Assembly: GCF_009739905.1 (NCBI RefSeq)
Contig: NZ_CP034279.1
Span: 3,968,001 to 4,032,000, forward strand
Length of the DNA: 64,000 nt
Source of the DNA: Streptomyces ficellus
GTDB taxonomy: Bacteria > Actinomycetota > Actinomycetes > Streptomycetales > Streptomycetaceae
Reading direction: 5' to 3'
In this document: positions 24,695-32,473 of the stretch, one piece after another
Position numbering within the stretch: the stretch's first letter is position 1
How the letters are laid out: each line of letters opens with the position of its first letter
Notes under the pieces: generated by a model
The model's input: only the letters and a program-made list of their open reading frames with translations
What the model was told of the DNA's origin: nothing
Database searches by the model: none
Position numbers and translations under genes: made by a program

Positions 24695-25639
24695 TCAGGC
24701 CACCCGGCGGCGGCGTGCGTACTCGGCCACTTCGGTCATGGGCGGGCGTTCCTCGCTGTCGACGTCGTGGGTGCGCGGTACGAAGCCGTGGTCGGCCCGG
24801 TCGAACTGGGTGAGCCGGGGCCGCACCAGGTGTCCGCGGGACAGCCGCACCTGTGCGGTCCGGTAGATCGCCGCGGCCATCCGGCCGAGTGCCCGTTCGT
24901 CCTGGTGCCGGTGTTTCCGGACGCCCACGTCGACCTGAGCGAGGGCGTCGAGGCCCACGGTGTGCAGGGCGTCCACGAGGAGGCCGAGTTCGACACCGTA
25001 CCCGACGGGGAAGGGGAGCCGTTCCAGCAGGCTGCGGCGGGCCGCGTACTCGCCGCCGAGGGGCTGGACGAAGCCGGCGAGCTGCGGCCAGTGGAGGTTG
25101 AGCAGTGGCCGGGCCACCAGCTCGGTGACCCGTCCGCCGCGGCCGGGGGCGCCCGCGAGGGGGCGGTCGTACATGGCCTTGACGAAGTGGACGGACGGGT
25201 CGGTGAGGAGGGGGCCGACGATGCCGGTGACGAAGTCGGCCGAGAAGTCACGCAGGTCGGCGTCGACGAAGCAGACGATGTCGCCGCCGGTGACGAGGAG
25301 CGAGCGCCACAGGACCTCGCCCTTGCCGGGGAGGGCGGGTATGCGGGGCAGGATCGCGTCGCGGTGCACGACGCGCGCCCCGGCCGCGGCTGCCACCTCG
25401 GAGGTGCGGTCGGTGGACCCGGAGTCGATCACCACGAGTTCGTCGACGAGGGGGGCGGAGGCGGACATCAGGTCGCGGCGGATCACGGTGACGATCTCGC
25501 CGACGGTGGCCTCCTCGTTGAGCGCCGGCAGGACGACGCTGACGGTCGTGCCGCGCTTGGCCGCGAGCAGCCGGTCGAGCGGCCGGTCGGCCACGGACCA
25601 GGACCGCTGCTCCAGCCAGCGCTCCACCTCTTCCAGCAC
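24695..25639 (-). CDS. gpgS: Glucosyl-3-phosphoglycerate synthase
   Basis: A 314-residue GT2-fold (GT81) enzyme. SVVLPALNEEATVGEIV is the nucleotide-binding N-terminal strand, VVIDSGSTDRTSEVA follows, the DXD motif lies in CFVDADLRDF, and FVQPLGGEYAARRSLLERLPFPVGYGVELGLL is the conserved acceptor/loop region of GpgS. It makes glucosyl-3-phosphoglycerate, precursor of glucosylglycerate and, in mycobacteria, of methylglucose polysaccharides. It starts at GTG 25639. Divergent from it lies the SAM riboswitch and thrC. Confidence 0.93.
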   Translation of the reverse strand: MLEEVERWLEQRSWSVADRPLDRLLAAKRGTTVSVVLPALNEEATVGEIVTVIRRDLMSASAPLVDELVVIDSGSTDRTSEVAAAAGARVVHRDAILPRIPALPGKGEVLWRSLLVTGGDIVCFVDADLRDFSADFVTGIVGPLLTDPSVHFVKAMYDRPLAGAPGRGGRVTELVARPLLNLHWPQLAGFVQPLGGEYAARRSLLERLPFPVGYGVELGLLVDALHTVGLDALAQVDVGVRKHRHQDERALGRMAAAIYRTAQVRLSRGHLVRPRLTQFDRADHGFVPRTHDVDSEERPPMTEVAEYARRRRVA

Positions 25640-25756
25640 GTGATCTCCATCTCGCGTATCGGACGACCGTCTCAGGTGTCCGGGGGTTCGGTTACAGTCT
25701 TGAACAACGCGGATGACCGTCGCATGTCGGGTCCCCGCGAAAACAATCGAATACCG

Positions 25757-25898
25757 CTCATCCAGAGGGGCAGAGGGACACGGCCCGTTGAAGCCCCGGC
25801 AACCCTCCAGTCGGCACTCGCAACCACCATGCGCGGGGCCCCGGCTAGGGAAGGTGCCAAATCCGTCTCATGGCGAAGCGCGCCATGAGGAAGATGAG
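25757..25898 (+). promoter_or_regulatory. SAM-I riboswitch controlling thrC
   Basis: The sequence follows the SAM-I aptamer closely. P1 is CTCATC at 25757-25762 pairing with GATGAG at 25893-25898. The conserved core includes GAGGGACACGGCCC, TTGAAGCCCCGGCAACC and AAGGTGCCAAATCC. P4 is present as a perfect hairpin, CTCATGGCG with CGCCATGAG (about 25867-25889), which favours SAM-I over the P4-lacking SAM-IV. The P1 3' strand abuts AGGAGAAAGG, the probable ribosome site of thrC, so control by translational occlusion is likely. Confidence 0.93.
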
Positions 25899-25917
25899 GA
25901 GAAAGGGCCTCGCCTCC

Positions 25918-27201
25918 ATGGCTGTACAGACTGTCGCCACCGCCAAGAACGTCGACCTCGGGCCTGCTGCCGCCCTCTCCTGTCGCGAGTGCGGCGAGCG
26001 CTTCCCGCTCGGCCCGATCTTCGCCTGTGAGCTGTGTTTCGGGCCGCTGGAGATCGCCTACGACCTGCCGGTGGGTGACCCGGAAGCCCTGCGTAAGCGC
26101 ATCGAGGCCGGTCCCGCCAACATCTGGCGGTACGCCCCTCTCCTGCCGGTGCCGGCCGACGTGGCGGACAAGCCGAACCTGAACCCGGGCTGGACCCAGC
26201 TGGTCCGCGCGGACAACCTGGCGCGCGAGCTGGGCGCGGAGCCGGGCAAGCTGTTCGTCAAGGACGACTCGGGCAATCCGACGCACTCGTTCAAGGACCG
26301 GGTCGTCGCCCAGGCGATCGAGGCCGCCCGCGCCTTCGGCTTCACCACGCTGTCCTGCTCCTCGACGGGCAACCTCGCGGGTGCCGTCGGCGCCGCCGCC
26401 GCGCGGGCCGGGTTCCGTTCGTGCGTGTTCATCCCGCACGACCTGGAGCAGGGCAAGGTCGTGATGGCCGCGGTCTACGGCGACGACCTGGTCGGTATCG
26501 AGGGCAACTACGACGACGTCAACCGCTTCTGCTCCGAGCTCATCGGCGACCCGCTGGGCGAGGGCTGGGGTTTCGTGAACGTCAACCTGCGGCCGTACTA
26601 CGCGGAGGGTTCGAAGACCCTCGCGTACGAGATCTGCGAGCAGCTGGGGTGGGAGCTGCCCGACCAGCTGGTCATCCCGATCGCGTCCGGCTCGCAGCTG
26701 ACCAAGATCGACAAGGGGCTGCAGGAGCTCGTCAGGCTGGGTCTGGTCGAGGACAAGCCGTACAAGATCTTCGGCGCGCAGGCGGAGGGCTGCTCCCCGG
26801 TGTCGGCGGCCTTCAAGGCGGGTCACGACGTCGTCCGGCCCCAGAAGCCGGACACGATCGCGAAGTCGCTCGCCATCGGCAACCCGGCGGACGGTCCGTA
26901 CGTGCTGGACATCGCCCGCCGGACGGGTGGCGCGGTGGAGGACGTCGACGACGAGCGGGTCGTCGAGGCGATCAAGCTGCTGGCGCGTACGGAGGGCATC
27001 TTCGCCGAGACGGCGGGCGGTGTGACCGTGGGCGTGACGAAGAAGCTGTTCGAGGCGGGGGTGCTGGACCCGTCGCTGACCACGGTCGTGCTCAACACGG
27101 GTGACGGCCTGAAGACCCTCGACGCCGTCGCGCCGACCACCGGCCCGACCGCGACGATCCGCCCGAGCCTGGACGCGTTCCGCGACGCGGGCCTGGCCTG
27201 A
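25918..27201 (+). CDS. thrC: Threonine synthase
   Basis: A 427-residue PLP enzyme. The N-terminus carries a zinc-ribbon (Cys22, 25, 37, 40: CREC and CELC), as in the long actinobacterial form. The PLP lysine is K126 in NPTHSFKDR, and SSTGNLAGA plus GSQLTKI complete the cofactor site. It converts O-phosphohomoserine to threonine, competing with methionine synthesis for the same intermediate, which explains control by S-adenosylmethionine through the upstream riboswitch. The ATG at 25918 is chosen because the upstream ATG at 25870 lies inside the aptamer. A ThiS-like sulfur carrier gene follows after 36 bases in the same operon. Confidence 0.95.
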   Translation: MAVQTVATAKNVDLGPAAALSCRECGERFPLGPIFACELCFGPLEIAYDLPVGDPEALRKRIEAGPANIWRYAPLLPVPADVADKPNLNPGWTQLVRADNLARELGAEPGKLFVKDDSGNPTHSFKDRVVAQAIEAARAFGFTTLSCSSTGNLAGAVGAAAARAGFRSCVFIPHDLEQGKVVMAAVYGDDLVGIEGNYDDVNRFCSELIGDPLGEGWGFVNVNLRPYYAEGSKTLAYEICEQLGWELPDQLVIPIASGSQLTKIDKGLQELVRLGLVEDKPYKIFGAQAEGCSPVSAAFKAGHDVVRPQKPDTIAKSLAIGNPADGPYVLDIARRTGGAVEDVDDERVVEAIKLLARTEGIFAETAGGVTVGVTKKLFEAGVLDPSLTTVVLNTGDGLKTLDAVAPTTGPTATIRPSLDAFRDAGLA

Positions 27202-27237
27202 CCCGTACCGAGCCCGCACGAAAGGCAGCATCACGAC

Positions 27238-27516
27238 ATGAGCGTCAACGTCCGCATCCCCACGATCCTCCGTACGTACACCGGCGGGCAGGCCGAGGTG
27301 CCGGCGGAGGGGGCGACCCTCTCCGAGGTCATCGAGTCGCTGGAGAAGAACCACCCGGGCATCGCCGCCCGCGTCCTGGACGACCAGGGCAAGCTGCGCC
27401 GCTTCGTGAACGTGTACGTCAACGACGACGACGTGCGCTTCGAGGACGGTCTGGCGACGGCCACCCCGGACGGGGCGGGCGTGTCGATCATCCCGGCCGT
27501 CGCCGGCGGTTGCTGA
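27238..27516 (+). CDS. ThiS/MoaD-family sulfur carrier protein with a -GGC terminus
   Basis: A 92-residue ubiquitin-like (beta-grasp) sulfur carrier. The fold is suggested by VNVRIPTILRTYTGG, the central helix LSEVIESLEKNHPGI, and FVNVYVNDDDVRFEDGL. It ends AVAGGC: the expected Gly-Gly tail is followed by one extra Cys, so a protease would have to expose the di-glycine before adenylation and thiocarboxylation. Such tails occur on carriers paired with JAMM proteases. Co-transcription with thrC suggests a link to methionine or homocysteine sulfuration, but this is inference. GGCAG precedes the ATG. Confidence 0.87.
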   Translation: MSVNVRIPTILRTYTGGQAEVPAEGATLSEVIESLEKNHPGIAARVLDDQGKLRRFVNVYVNDDDVRFEDGLATATPDGAGVSIIPAVAGGC

Positions 27517-27536
27517 CCCACACCGCGTGACCGGTG

Positions 27537-27569
27537 TTGCCCCCTCCGCGAGAGAAGCGGAGGGGGCAA
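27537..27569 (+). terminator. Strong terminator after the thrC operon
   Basis: TTGCCCCCTCCGC pairs perfectly with GCGGAGGGGGCAA around a GAGAGAA loop (13-bp stem), followed by TTCTG. It ends the SAM-controlled thrC-sulfur carrier transcript. Confidence 0.9.
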
Positions 27570-27928
27570 TTCTGCATGGTTGAGCGCGGTAGAGTTGGGG
27601 AAGTCCCCGCCGCCGCCTGTGCCGCGCGCATATGAGAGATTGCGCGGCTGCGACAAGATGCAGTCAATGTGCCCCCGCGAATTGCGCCATTTTGAGCGCT
27701 TTGCCGGGCCCGACTTGCCCGGGATTCTGGCCTCTTCCGCCGCATTTTCCGTTCACGCGTGCTCGGATTTCTCGTCCGATTGACCTGTTGCAGACGGCAG
27801 TTGGGCAGATACATTCAGCGGCGGTCGACGCGTTCCGGCGCACGCTCCCTCCTGTCAAGGGGAGCGAGGTCTGACCCGGGTCCGCGAAGTGCGGTCCTGT
27901 GCAAGGGCCAGTAATAGGGGAGTTAGGC
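27570..27928. other. Long leader/promoter region of the cold-shock gene
   Basis: The gap between the thrC terminator and the cold-shock gene is noticeably less GC-rich (runs such as GCGCCATTTTGAGCG and GATACATTC). A possible promoter is TTGCAG (27788-27793) with TACATT (27810-27815), spacing 16. That would leave a leader of about 110 bases, in keeping with the structured leaders of csp genes. No open frame here looks coding. Confidence 0.4.
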
Positions 27929-28135
27929 ATGGCTCAGGGCACCGTCAAGTGGTTCAACGCGGAGAAGGGGTACGGCTTCATCGCGGTCGACGGTGGTGCG
28001 GATGTTTTCGTCCACTACAGCGCGATCCAGATGGACGGGTACCGCACCCTTGAAGAAGGTCAGCGGGTCGAGTTCGAGATCTCGCAGGGCCAGAAGGGTC
28101 CGCAGGCGGACATGGTCAAGCTCGCCGCCGGCTGA
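27929..28135 (+). CDS. Cold-shock protein (CspA/ScoF family)
   Basis: A 68-residue single cold-shock domain, the full family length. RNP1 is KGYGFIAV and RNP2 is VFVHYSA, with GTVKWFNAEKG at the N-terminus. These proteins bind single-stranded RNA and DNA and act as RNA chaperones. The ATG at 27929 follows GGGGAG; the family start MAQGTVKWF decides the start. It lies upstream of groEL2 on the same strand, but a 335-base gap with CIRCE elements separates them. Confidence 0.95.
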   Translation: MAQGTVKWFNAEKGYGFIAVDGGADVFVHYSAIQMDGYRTLEEGQRVEFEISQGQKGPQADMVKLAAG

Positions 28136-28470
28136 GAGCCGCGTCGCGATCGACCGACCAACGACTGTCGACATCGCTAGAGCCGAGGGGCTCGCGTTCC
28201 AGGGGACGCGGGCCCCTCGCGCGTGTCCGGGCACCTCGCCCGCTTCCGCACCCGGGCGGCGCTCCCGATCTGCGGGAGGCGCTTGCACTCGCAGGGGTCG
28301 AGTGCTAATCATTGGCGTTAGCACTCTGAAGGTGAGAGTGACAACGAAGGACCGGGTCGGTGAGGTCCGCAGGCCGGTGGGGCAAGGAACCACCTCAGGC
28401 CGGCAGACCGTCCGTCGCGGGCGCCAGCGCGGTCCGGAGCATCCACCCCAGTCCGGGAGGACCACTTCAC
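28136..28470. other. 335-base control region between csp and groEL2
   Basis: It contains a hairpin just after csp around AGAGCCGAGGGGCTC / GAGGGGCTC-CAGGGGACGCGGGCCCCTCG (about 28178-28219), a likely csp terminator. The tandem CIRCE follows at 28282-28344, then a leader of about 125 bases to the groEL2 start. No gene is seen. Confidence 0.6.
28282..28344. promoter_or_regulatory. Tandem CIRCE (HrcA operators) upstream of groEL2
   Basis: Four half-sites are spaced by exactly nine bases: CTTGCACTC (28282-28290), GAGTGCTAA (28300-28308), TTAGCACTC (28318-28326) and GAGTGACAA (28336-28344). The standard CIRCE is TTAGCACTC-N9-GAGTGCTAA, so this is two CIRCE elements joined by a further N9. HrcA is the heat-shock repressor of groESL in Streptomyces. 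Confidence 0.9.
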
Positions 28471-30093
28471 ATGGCCAAGATCATCGCGTTCGACGAGGAG
28501 GCACGGCGCGGCCTCGAGCGCGGCATGAACCAGCTCGCCGACGCCGTCAAGGTGACCCTGGGCCCCAAGGGTCGCAACGTCGTCCTCGAGAAGAAGTGGG
28601 GCGCCCCCACGATCACCAACGATGGTGTCTCCATCGCCAAGGAGATCGAGCTCGAGGACCCGTACGAGAAGATCGGCGCCGAGCTGGTCAAGGAAGTCGC
28701 CAAGAAGACGGACGACGTCGCCGGTGACGGTACGACCACCGCGACCGTCCTCGCCCAGGCGCTCGTCCGCGAGGGTCTGCGCAACGTCGCCGCCGGCGCC
28801 AACCCGATGGCCCTGAAGCGCGGCATCGAGACCGCCGTCGAGGCCGTCTCCGGTGCGCTGCTCGAGCAGGCGAAGGATGTCGAGACCAAGGAGCAGATCG
28901 CTTCCACGGCCTCCATCTCCGCCGCCGACACCCAGATCGGCGAGCTCATCGCCGAGGCCATGGACAAGGTCGGCAAGGAAGGCGTCATCACCGTCGAGGA
29001 GTCCCAGACCTTCGGTCTGGAGCTGGAGCTCACCGAGGGTATGCGCTTCGACAAGGGCTACATCTCGGCGTACTTCGCCACCGACATGGAGCGTATGGAG
29101 GCGTCGCTCGACGACCCGTACATCCTGATCGTCAACTCGAAGATCTCCTCGGTGAAGGACCTGCTCCCGCTGCTGGAGAAGGTCATGCAGTCGGGCAAGC
29201 CGCTGCTGATCATCGCCGAGGACGTCGAGGGCGAGGCCCTGTCGACCCTGGTCGTCAACAAGATCCGCGGCACGTTCAAGTCCGTCGCCGTCAAGGCCCC
29301 GGGCTTCGGCGACCGCCGCAAGGCCATGCTGAACGACATCGCCATCCTCACCGGTGGCCAGGTCATCTCCGAGGAGGTCGGCCTCAAGCTCGAGAACGCC
29401 GGCCTGGACCTGCTGGGCCGCGCCCGCAAGGTCGTCATCACCAAGGACGAGACCACGATCGTCGACGGTGCCGGTGACAGCGACCAGGTCGCCGGTCGCG
29501 TCAACCAGATCCGCGCCGAGATCGAGAACTCCGACTCGGACTACGACCGCGAGAAGCTCCAGGAGCGTCTGGCGAAGCTGGCCGGCGGCGTGGCCGTCAT
29601 CAAGGCCGGTGCCGCCACCGAGGTCGAGCTCAAGGAGCGCAAGCACCGCATCGAGGACGCGGTGCGCAACGCCAAGGCCGCCGTCGAGGAGGGCATCGTC
29701 GCCGGTGGTGGCGTGGCCCTGCTCCAGGCGTCCAGCGTCTTCGAGAAGCTGGAGCTCGACGGCGACGAGGCCACCGGCGCCAACGCCGTCCGCCTCGCGC
29801 TGGAGGCCCCGCTCAAGCAGATCGCCGTCAACGGTGGTCTCGAGGGTGGCGTCATCGTCGAGAAGGTGCGCAACCTGCCCGTCGGCCACGGCCTGAACGC
29901 CGCGACCGGTGAGTACGTCGACATGATCGCCGAGGGCATCATCGACCCCGCCAAGGTGACCCGTTCCGCCCTGCAGAACGCGGCCTCCATCGCGGCGCTG
30001 TTCCTCACCACCGAGGCCGTCATCGCCGACAAGCCGGAGAAGGCCGCGGCCGGTGCTCCGGGCGGCATGCCGGGCGGTGACATGGACTTCTGA
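28471..30093 (+). CDS. groEL2: 60-kDa chaperonin GroEL2 (stand-alone)
   Basis: A 540-residue GroEL. It opens MAKIIAFDEEARRGLERGMN and has the ATP-binding GPKGRNVVLE and DGTTTATVLAQAL segments. The C-terminus ends GGMPGGDMDF, the Gly/Met tail typical of chaperonins. There is no groES beside it, as for groEL2 in other Streptomyces, where the second copy (groES-groEL1) lies elsewhere. The ATG at 28471 follows GGGAGGACC. Expression is heat-controlled through the tandem CIRCE at 28282-28344. Confidence 0.97.
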   Translation: MAKIIAFDEEARRGLERGMNQLADAVKVTLGPKGRNVVLEKKWGAPTITNDGVSIAKEIELEDPYEKIGAELVKEVAKKTDDVAGDGTTTATVLAQALVREGLRNVAAGANPMALKRGIETAVEAVSGALLEQAKDVETKEQIASTASISAADTQIGELIAEAMDKVGKEGVITVEESQTFGLELELTEGMRFDKGYISAYFATDMERMEASLDDPYILIVNSKISSVKDLLPLLEKVMQSGKPLLIIAEDVEGEALSTLVVNKIRGTFKSVAVKAPGFGDRRKAMLNDIAILTGGQVISEEVGLKLENAGLDLLGRARKVVITKDETTIVDGAGDSDQVAGRVNQIRAEIENSDSDYDREKLQERLAKLAGGVAVIKAGAATEVELKERKHRIEDAVRNAKAAVEEGIVAGGGVALLQASSVFEKLELDGDEATGANAVRLALEAPLKQIAVNGGLEGGVIVEKVRNLPVGHGLNAATGEYVDMIAEGIIDPAKVTRSALQNAASIAALFLTTEAVIADKPEKAAAGAPGGMPGGDMDF

Positions 30094-30124
30094 TCCTGAC
30101 GGATCGGACACGTCCTTTCGCTGA

Positions 30125-30162
30125 CGAGGGCGGTACCCCACTCCCAGGGGGTGCCGCCCTCG
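30125..30162 (+). terminator. groEL2 terminator
   Basis: CGAGGGCGGTACCCC pairs with GGGGGTGCCGCCCTCG around ACTCCC, one mismatch, and is followed by GGCGTTTTCCCC. This is a typical strong hairpin with a short T run. Confidence 0.88.
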
Positions 30163-30182
30163 GGCGTTTTCCCCACCACTCG

Positions 30183-30920
30183 TCACGCGGTCGGCGTGGT
30201 GACCCGGTCCAGCAGCGCGTCGATCCCGGCGGTCAGCTCGCCGTGGCCCCCCTGGCCGGCGAGGGCCGCCGCGCCCGCCCGCAGCCGGGGGAAGTCCTGG
30301 GCGGGCATGCGGTGCAGGCCCAGGCGGAACGCCGGGTCCGGCTCCTCCGGCGCGTCGACCATGGCGCGCAGCTCCACCAGCAGGTAGCCGAGCAGCCAGG
30401 CCGTGAAGGCGCGGTGCGCGGCCGTCGCGGTCGGCTCGTCGAGCCCGCCCTCGTGCAGCAGCCGCAGGATCCGCTCGTCGGCGCGCAGCACGGCGGCGGG
30501 GCGCCGGGCGAGGGGCACGCTCAGCATCCGGGTCGCCAGCAGCGGCACCACCTCGGGGTGGCGCAGCCCGACGGCGTAGGTGGCACGGGCGATGTGCCGG
30601 AGCCCGGCGCGCCAGGCGGGGCCGTCCTCCGGGGTGGGGCCGTCGTCCGGGGCGGGGTCCGGGTTCGCCCGCAGGTGCTCCTCCACCTCCTGGTACAGGG
30701 CCTCCACCATGCCGTCCAGCAGGGCGTCCTTGCCCGGCAGGTACCGGTACAGCGACATCGCCTCGACACCCAGCTCGGAGCCGAGGCGCCGCATGCTGAG
30801 GGCGGACAGCCCCTCCGCGTCGACCACACCGAGGGCGACCGCCAGCACCCGCTCCCGGGTCAGCCTCCCGTAGCGTCCCTTGTCGCTGGCGCGTCGCCCG
30901 GTCGTGTCCCCAGCAGGCAC
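30183..30920 (-). CDS. TetR-family transcriptional regulator
   Basis: A 245-residue repressor. The DNA-binding domain is at about 20-66 (LTRERVLAVALGVVDAEGLSALSMRRLGSELGVEAMSLYRYL). The C-terminal half resembles the TetR_C ligand domain of the tetracycline-repressor class (RHIARATYAVGLRHPEVVPLL). It starts at a GTG with GGAGAG upstream, and is divergent from the small membrane protein and glycosyltransferase at 31220-32448 across a 299-base gap. That gap holds a 21-base palindrome (31008-31028), the likely operator for autoregulation and control of the glycosyltransferase. Confidence 0.9.
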   Translation of the reverse strand: MPAGDTTGRRASDKGRYGRLTRERVLAVALGVVDAEGLSALSMRRLGSELGVEAMSLYRYLPGKDALLDGMVEALYQEVEEHLRANPDPAPDDGPTPEDGPAWRAGLRHIARATYAVGLRHPEVVPLLATRMLSVPLARRPAAVLRADERILRLLHEGGLDEPTATAAHRAFTAWLLGYLLVELRAMVDAPEEPDPAFRLGLHRMPAQDFPRLRAGAAALAGQGGHGELTAGIDALLDRVTTPTA

Positions 30921-31007
30921 GGCACTCTCCGTTCCGTTCCGTCGAGTCGGCCCCCGGGACAGGTATGCCCGGGACGACGGGGCGCGGTGTCCTCCGTACG
31001 TGTACGT

Positions 31008-31028
31008 CGTAAACGGCCGCCGTATACG
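31008..31028. promoter_or_regulatory. Candidate TetR operator palindrome
   Basis: CGTAAACGGC and GCCGTATACG flank one C; 9 of 10 arm bases are complementary. A related partial motif, CATACGGCGTAAAC, recurs at about 31093-31106. Both lie between the TetR gene and the glycosyltransferase unit. Confidence 0.55.
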
Positions 31029-31219
31029 AGGTGCCTCCGCCTACTCCCTGGTAAGGTCTTGACGCTTGAACGGGCAAAGCCGACACTATACGCATACGGC
31101 GTAAACATACATCGAAGGGTCAGCCCGCATCTGGCACCTCGGTGAGCGGATGGCCCCCCTCCGGCGCACCTGGCCGTGCGCCTCCCCCCGCACCGCTTCC
31201 ACGGAAACCCGGCACCGTC

Positions 31220-31327
31220 ATGTATGGCTCACTCGCGTATACCGGCATCTCCTGGCCCCTCTATGCCCTCATCGGCGTCATCGCCGCCGTCGTCGGCAAG
31301 CTGCTGTACTGGTTCAGGGGCAAGTGA
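31220..31327 (+). CDS. 35-residue single-pass membrane peptide coupled to the glycosyltransferase
   Basis: A very small open frame encoding 35 residues, of which about 12-30 (WPLYALIGVIAAVVGKLLYW) form one hydrophobic helix, ending in basic FRGK. Its stop overlaps the glycosyltransferase ATG by one base (TGATG), so it is translationally coupled and in the same transcript. It may stabilise or localise the membrane glycosyltransferase. It is too short for a firm family call; reality is supported by the stop/start coupling. Confidence 0.6.
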   Translation: MYGSLAYTGISWPLYALIGVIAAVVGKLLYWFRGK

Positions 31328-32448
31328 TGGCCTCCACCGCCACCCTCACGCCGCAGGACCAGGCGGCGGCGCCCGGACCGCGCCCCCCGGCGAAGCGCCT
31401 GTCCGTCACCGCCCTGGTCCCGGCGCACAACGAGGAGGAGGGGCTCGGCGACACGCTGGAGTCCCTCCTCCACCAGACCGACCCCTTCGACGAGATCATC
31501 GTCGTCGACGACTGCTCCACCGACCGCACCGGGGACGTCGCCCGCTCCTACGGGGTCACCGTCGTCCGCCCCGAGCGCAACCGGGGCAGCAAGGCCAAGG
31601 CCCAGAACTACGGGCTGCCCCACGTCCGCACCGACCTCGTCCTGCCCGTGGACGCCGACACCCTCCTCGCCCCCGACTACGTCGAACTGGTCAAGGCGCC
31701 CTTCCAGGAGGAGAACGTGGCGATCGCCGCCGGCTGCGTCCAGACCCGGTTCGACGACACCGCGACCGAGCGCGGCCGGTGCATCGAGTACCTCTTCGGC
31801 TTCCACTTCCAGCGGCCGATCCAGAACGCCGCCAACAGCCCCGTCGTCTGCTCCGGTTGCTGCTCCGCCTTCCGCACCGACGAGCTGCGCCGCTTCGGCG
31901 GCTTCCCCGAGCGGACCATCGTCGAGGACATGGACTACACCTGGAGCAAGCAGATCGAAGGCCGCCGCGCGGTGTACGTCGGTGACGCCGTCGCCTGGGC
32001 GGCCGACCCCTCCGACCTCACCTACCTCCGCAAGCAGGTGTGGCGCTGGATGGCCGGCTTCTTCCAGAACGTCCGCATCCACAGCAAGGACATGGCCTTC
32101 CACAAGCCGCTGCTGCTGCTGTGGATCCTCATCGCCTGCTGGGACATCGTCACCGCACCGCTCTGGTACTTCATGCCCTTCTTCCTGATCTTCGTCCTCC
32201 ACCAGGACGTCGGAACCACGATGATGTGGTGGCTGGGCTTCGAGATGGTGCTGATGTGGCTGCCGCTGATCTACGCGATAAGACGCCGACACCTGTCCTG
32301 GCTGCGCATCCTCCGCAACTTCCCGTTCGTGTACATGAACAAGGCAGTCAACGTCTTCTACGCCTGGAAGGCCCTCCTGGTCGAGCTGATCGGCGTCCCG
32401 CTGAAGCTCACGCAGGGCCTGGTCACCTACGAGAAGGGCCGCGCCTGA
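31327..32448 (+). CDS. Membrane glycosyltransferase family 2
   Basis: A 373-residue processive-type GT2. VTALVPAHNEEEGLGDTLESL is the first strand, VVDDCSTDRTGDVA follows, the DXD is VDADTLL, and the acceptor-side motif (TIVEDMDYTW, then QVWRW as Q/RxxRW) is that of cellulose-synthase-like and hyaluronan-synthase-like enzymes. Three or four membrane segments lie at about 257-345. It probably polymerises or adds sugar to a cell-surface glycan; the product is unknown. It is coupled to the 35-residue membrane peptide and divergent from a TetR gene. Confidence 0.88.
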   Translation: MASTATLTPQDQAAAPGPRPPAKRLSVTALVPAHNEEEGLGDTLESLLHQTDPFDEIIVVDDCSTDRTGDVARSYGVTVVRPERNRGSKAKAQNYGLPHVRTDLVLPVDADTLLAPDYVELVKAPFQEENVAIAAGCVQTRFDDTATERGRCIEYLFGFHFQRPIQNAANSPVVCSGCCSAFRTDELRRFGGFPERTIVEDMDYTWSKQIEGRRAVYVGDAVAWAADPSDLTYLRKQVWRWMAGFFQNVRIHSKDMAFHKPLLLLWILIACWDIVTAPLWYFMPFFLIFVLHQDVGTTMMWWLGFEMVLMWLPLIYAIRRRHLSWLRILRNFPFVYMNKAVNVFYAWKALLVELIGVPLKLTQGLVTYEKGRA

Positions 32449-32473
32449 AGCGGCGGTCCGGCTCGCGGTCGTT

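Noticed and set aside
23327..25888. 853-codon plus-strand frame across otsA and gpgS
   Set aside because: Antisense to two clear enzymes with conserved motifs; low-complexity Val/Gly/Asp translation.
28318..31095. 925-codon minus-strand open frame antisense to groEL2
   Set aside because: Shadow of GroEL codon bias; no family features, repetitive Gly/Asp/Leu composition.
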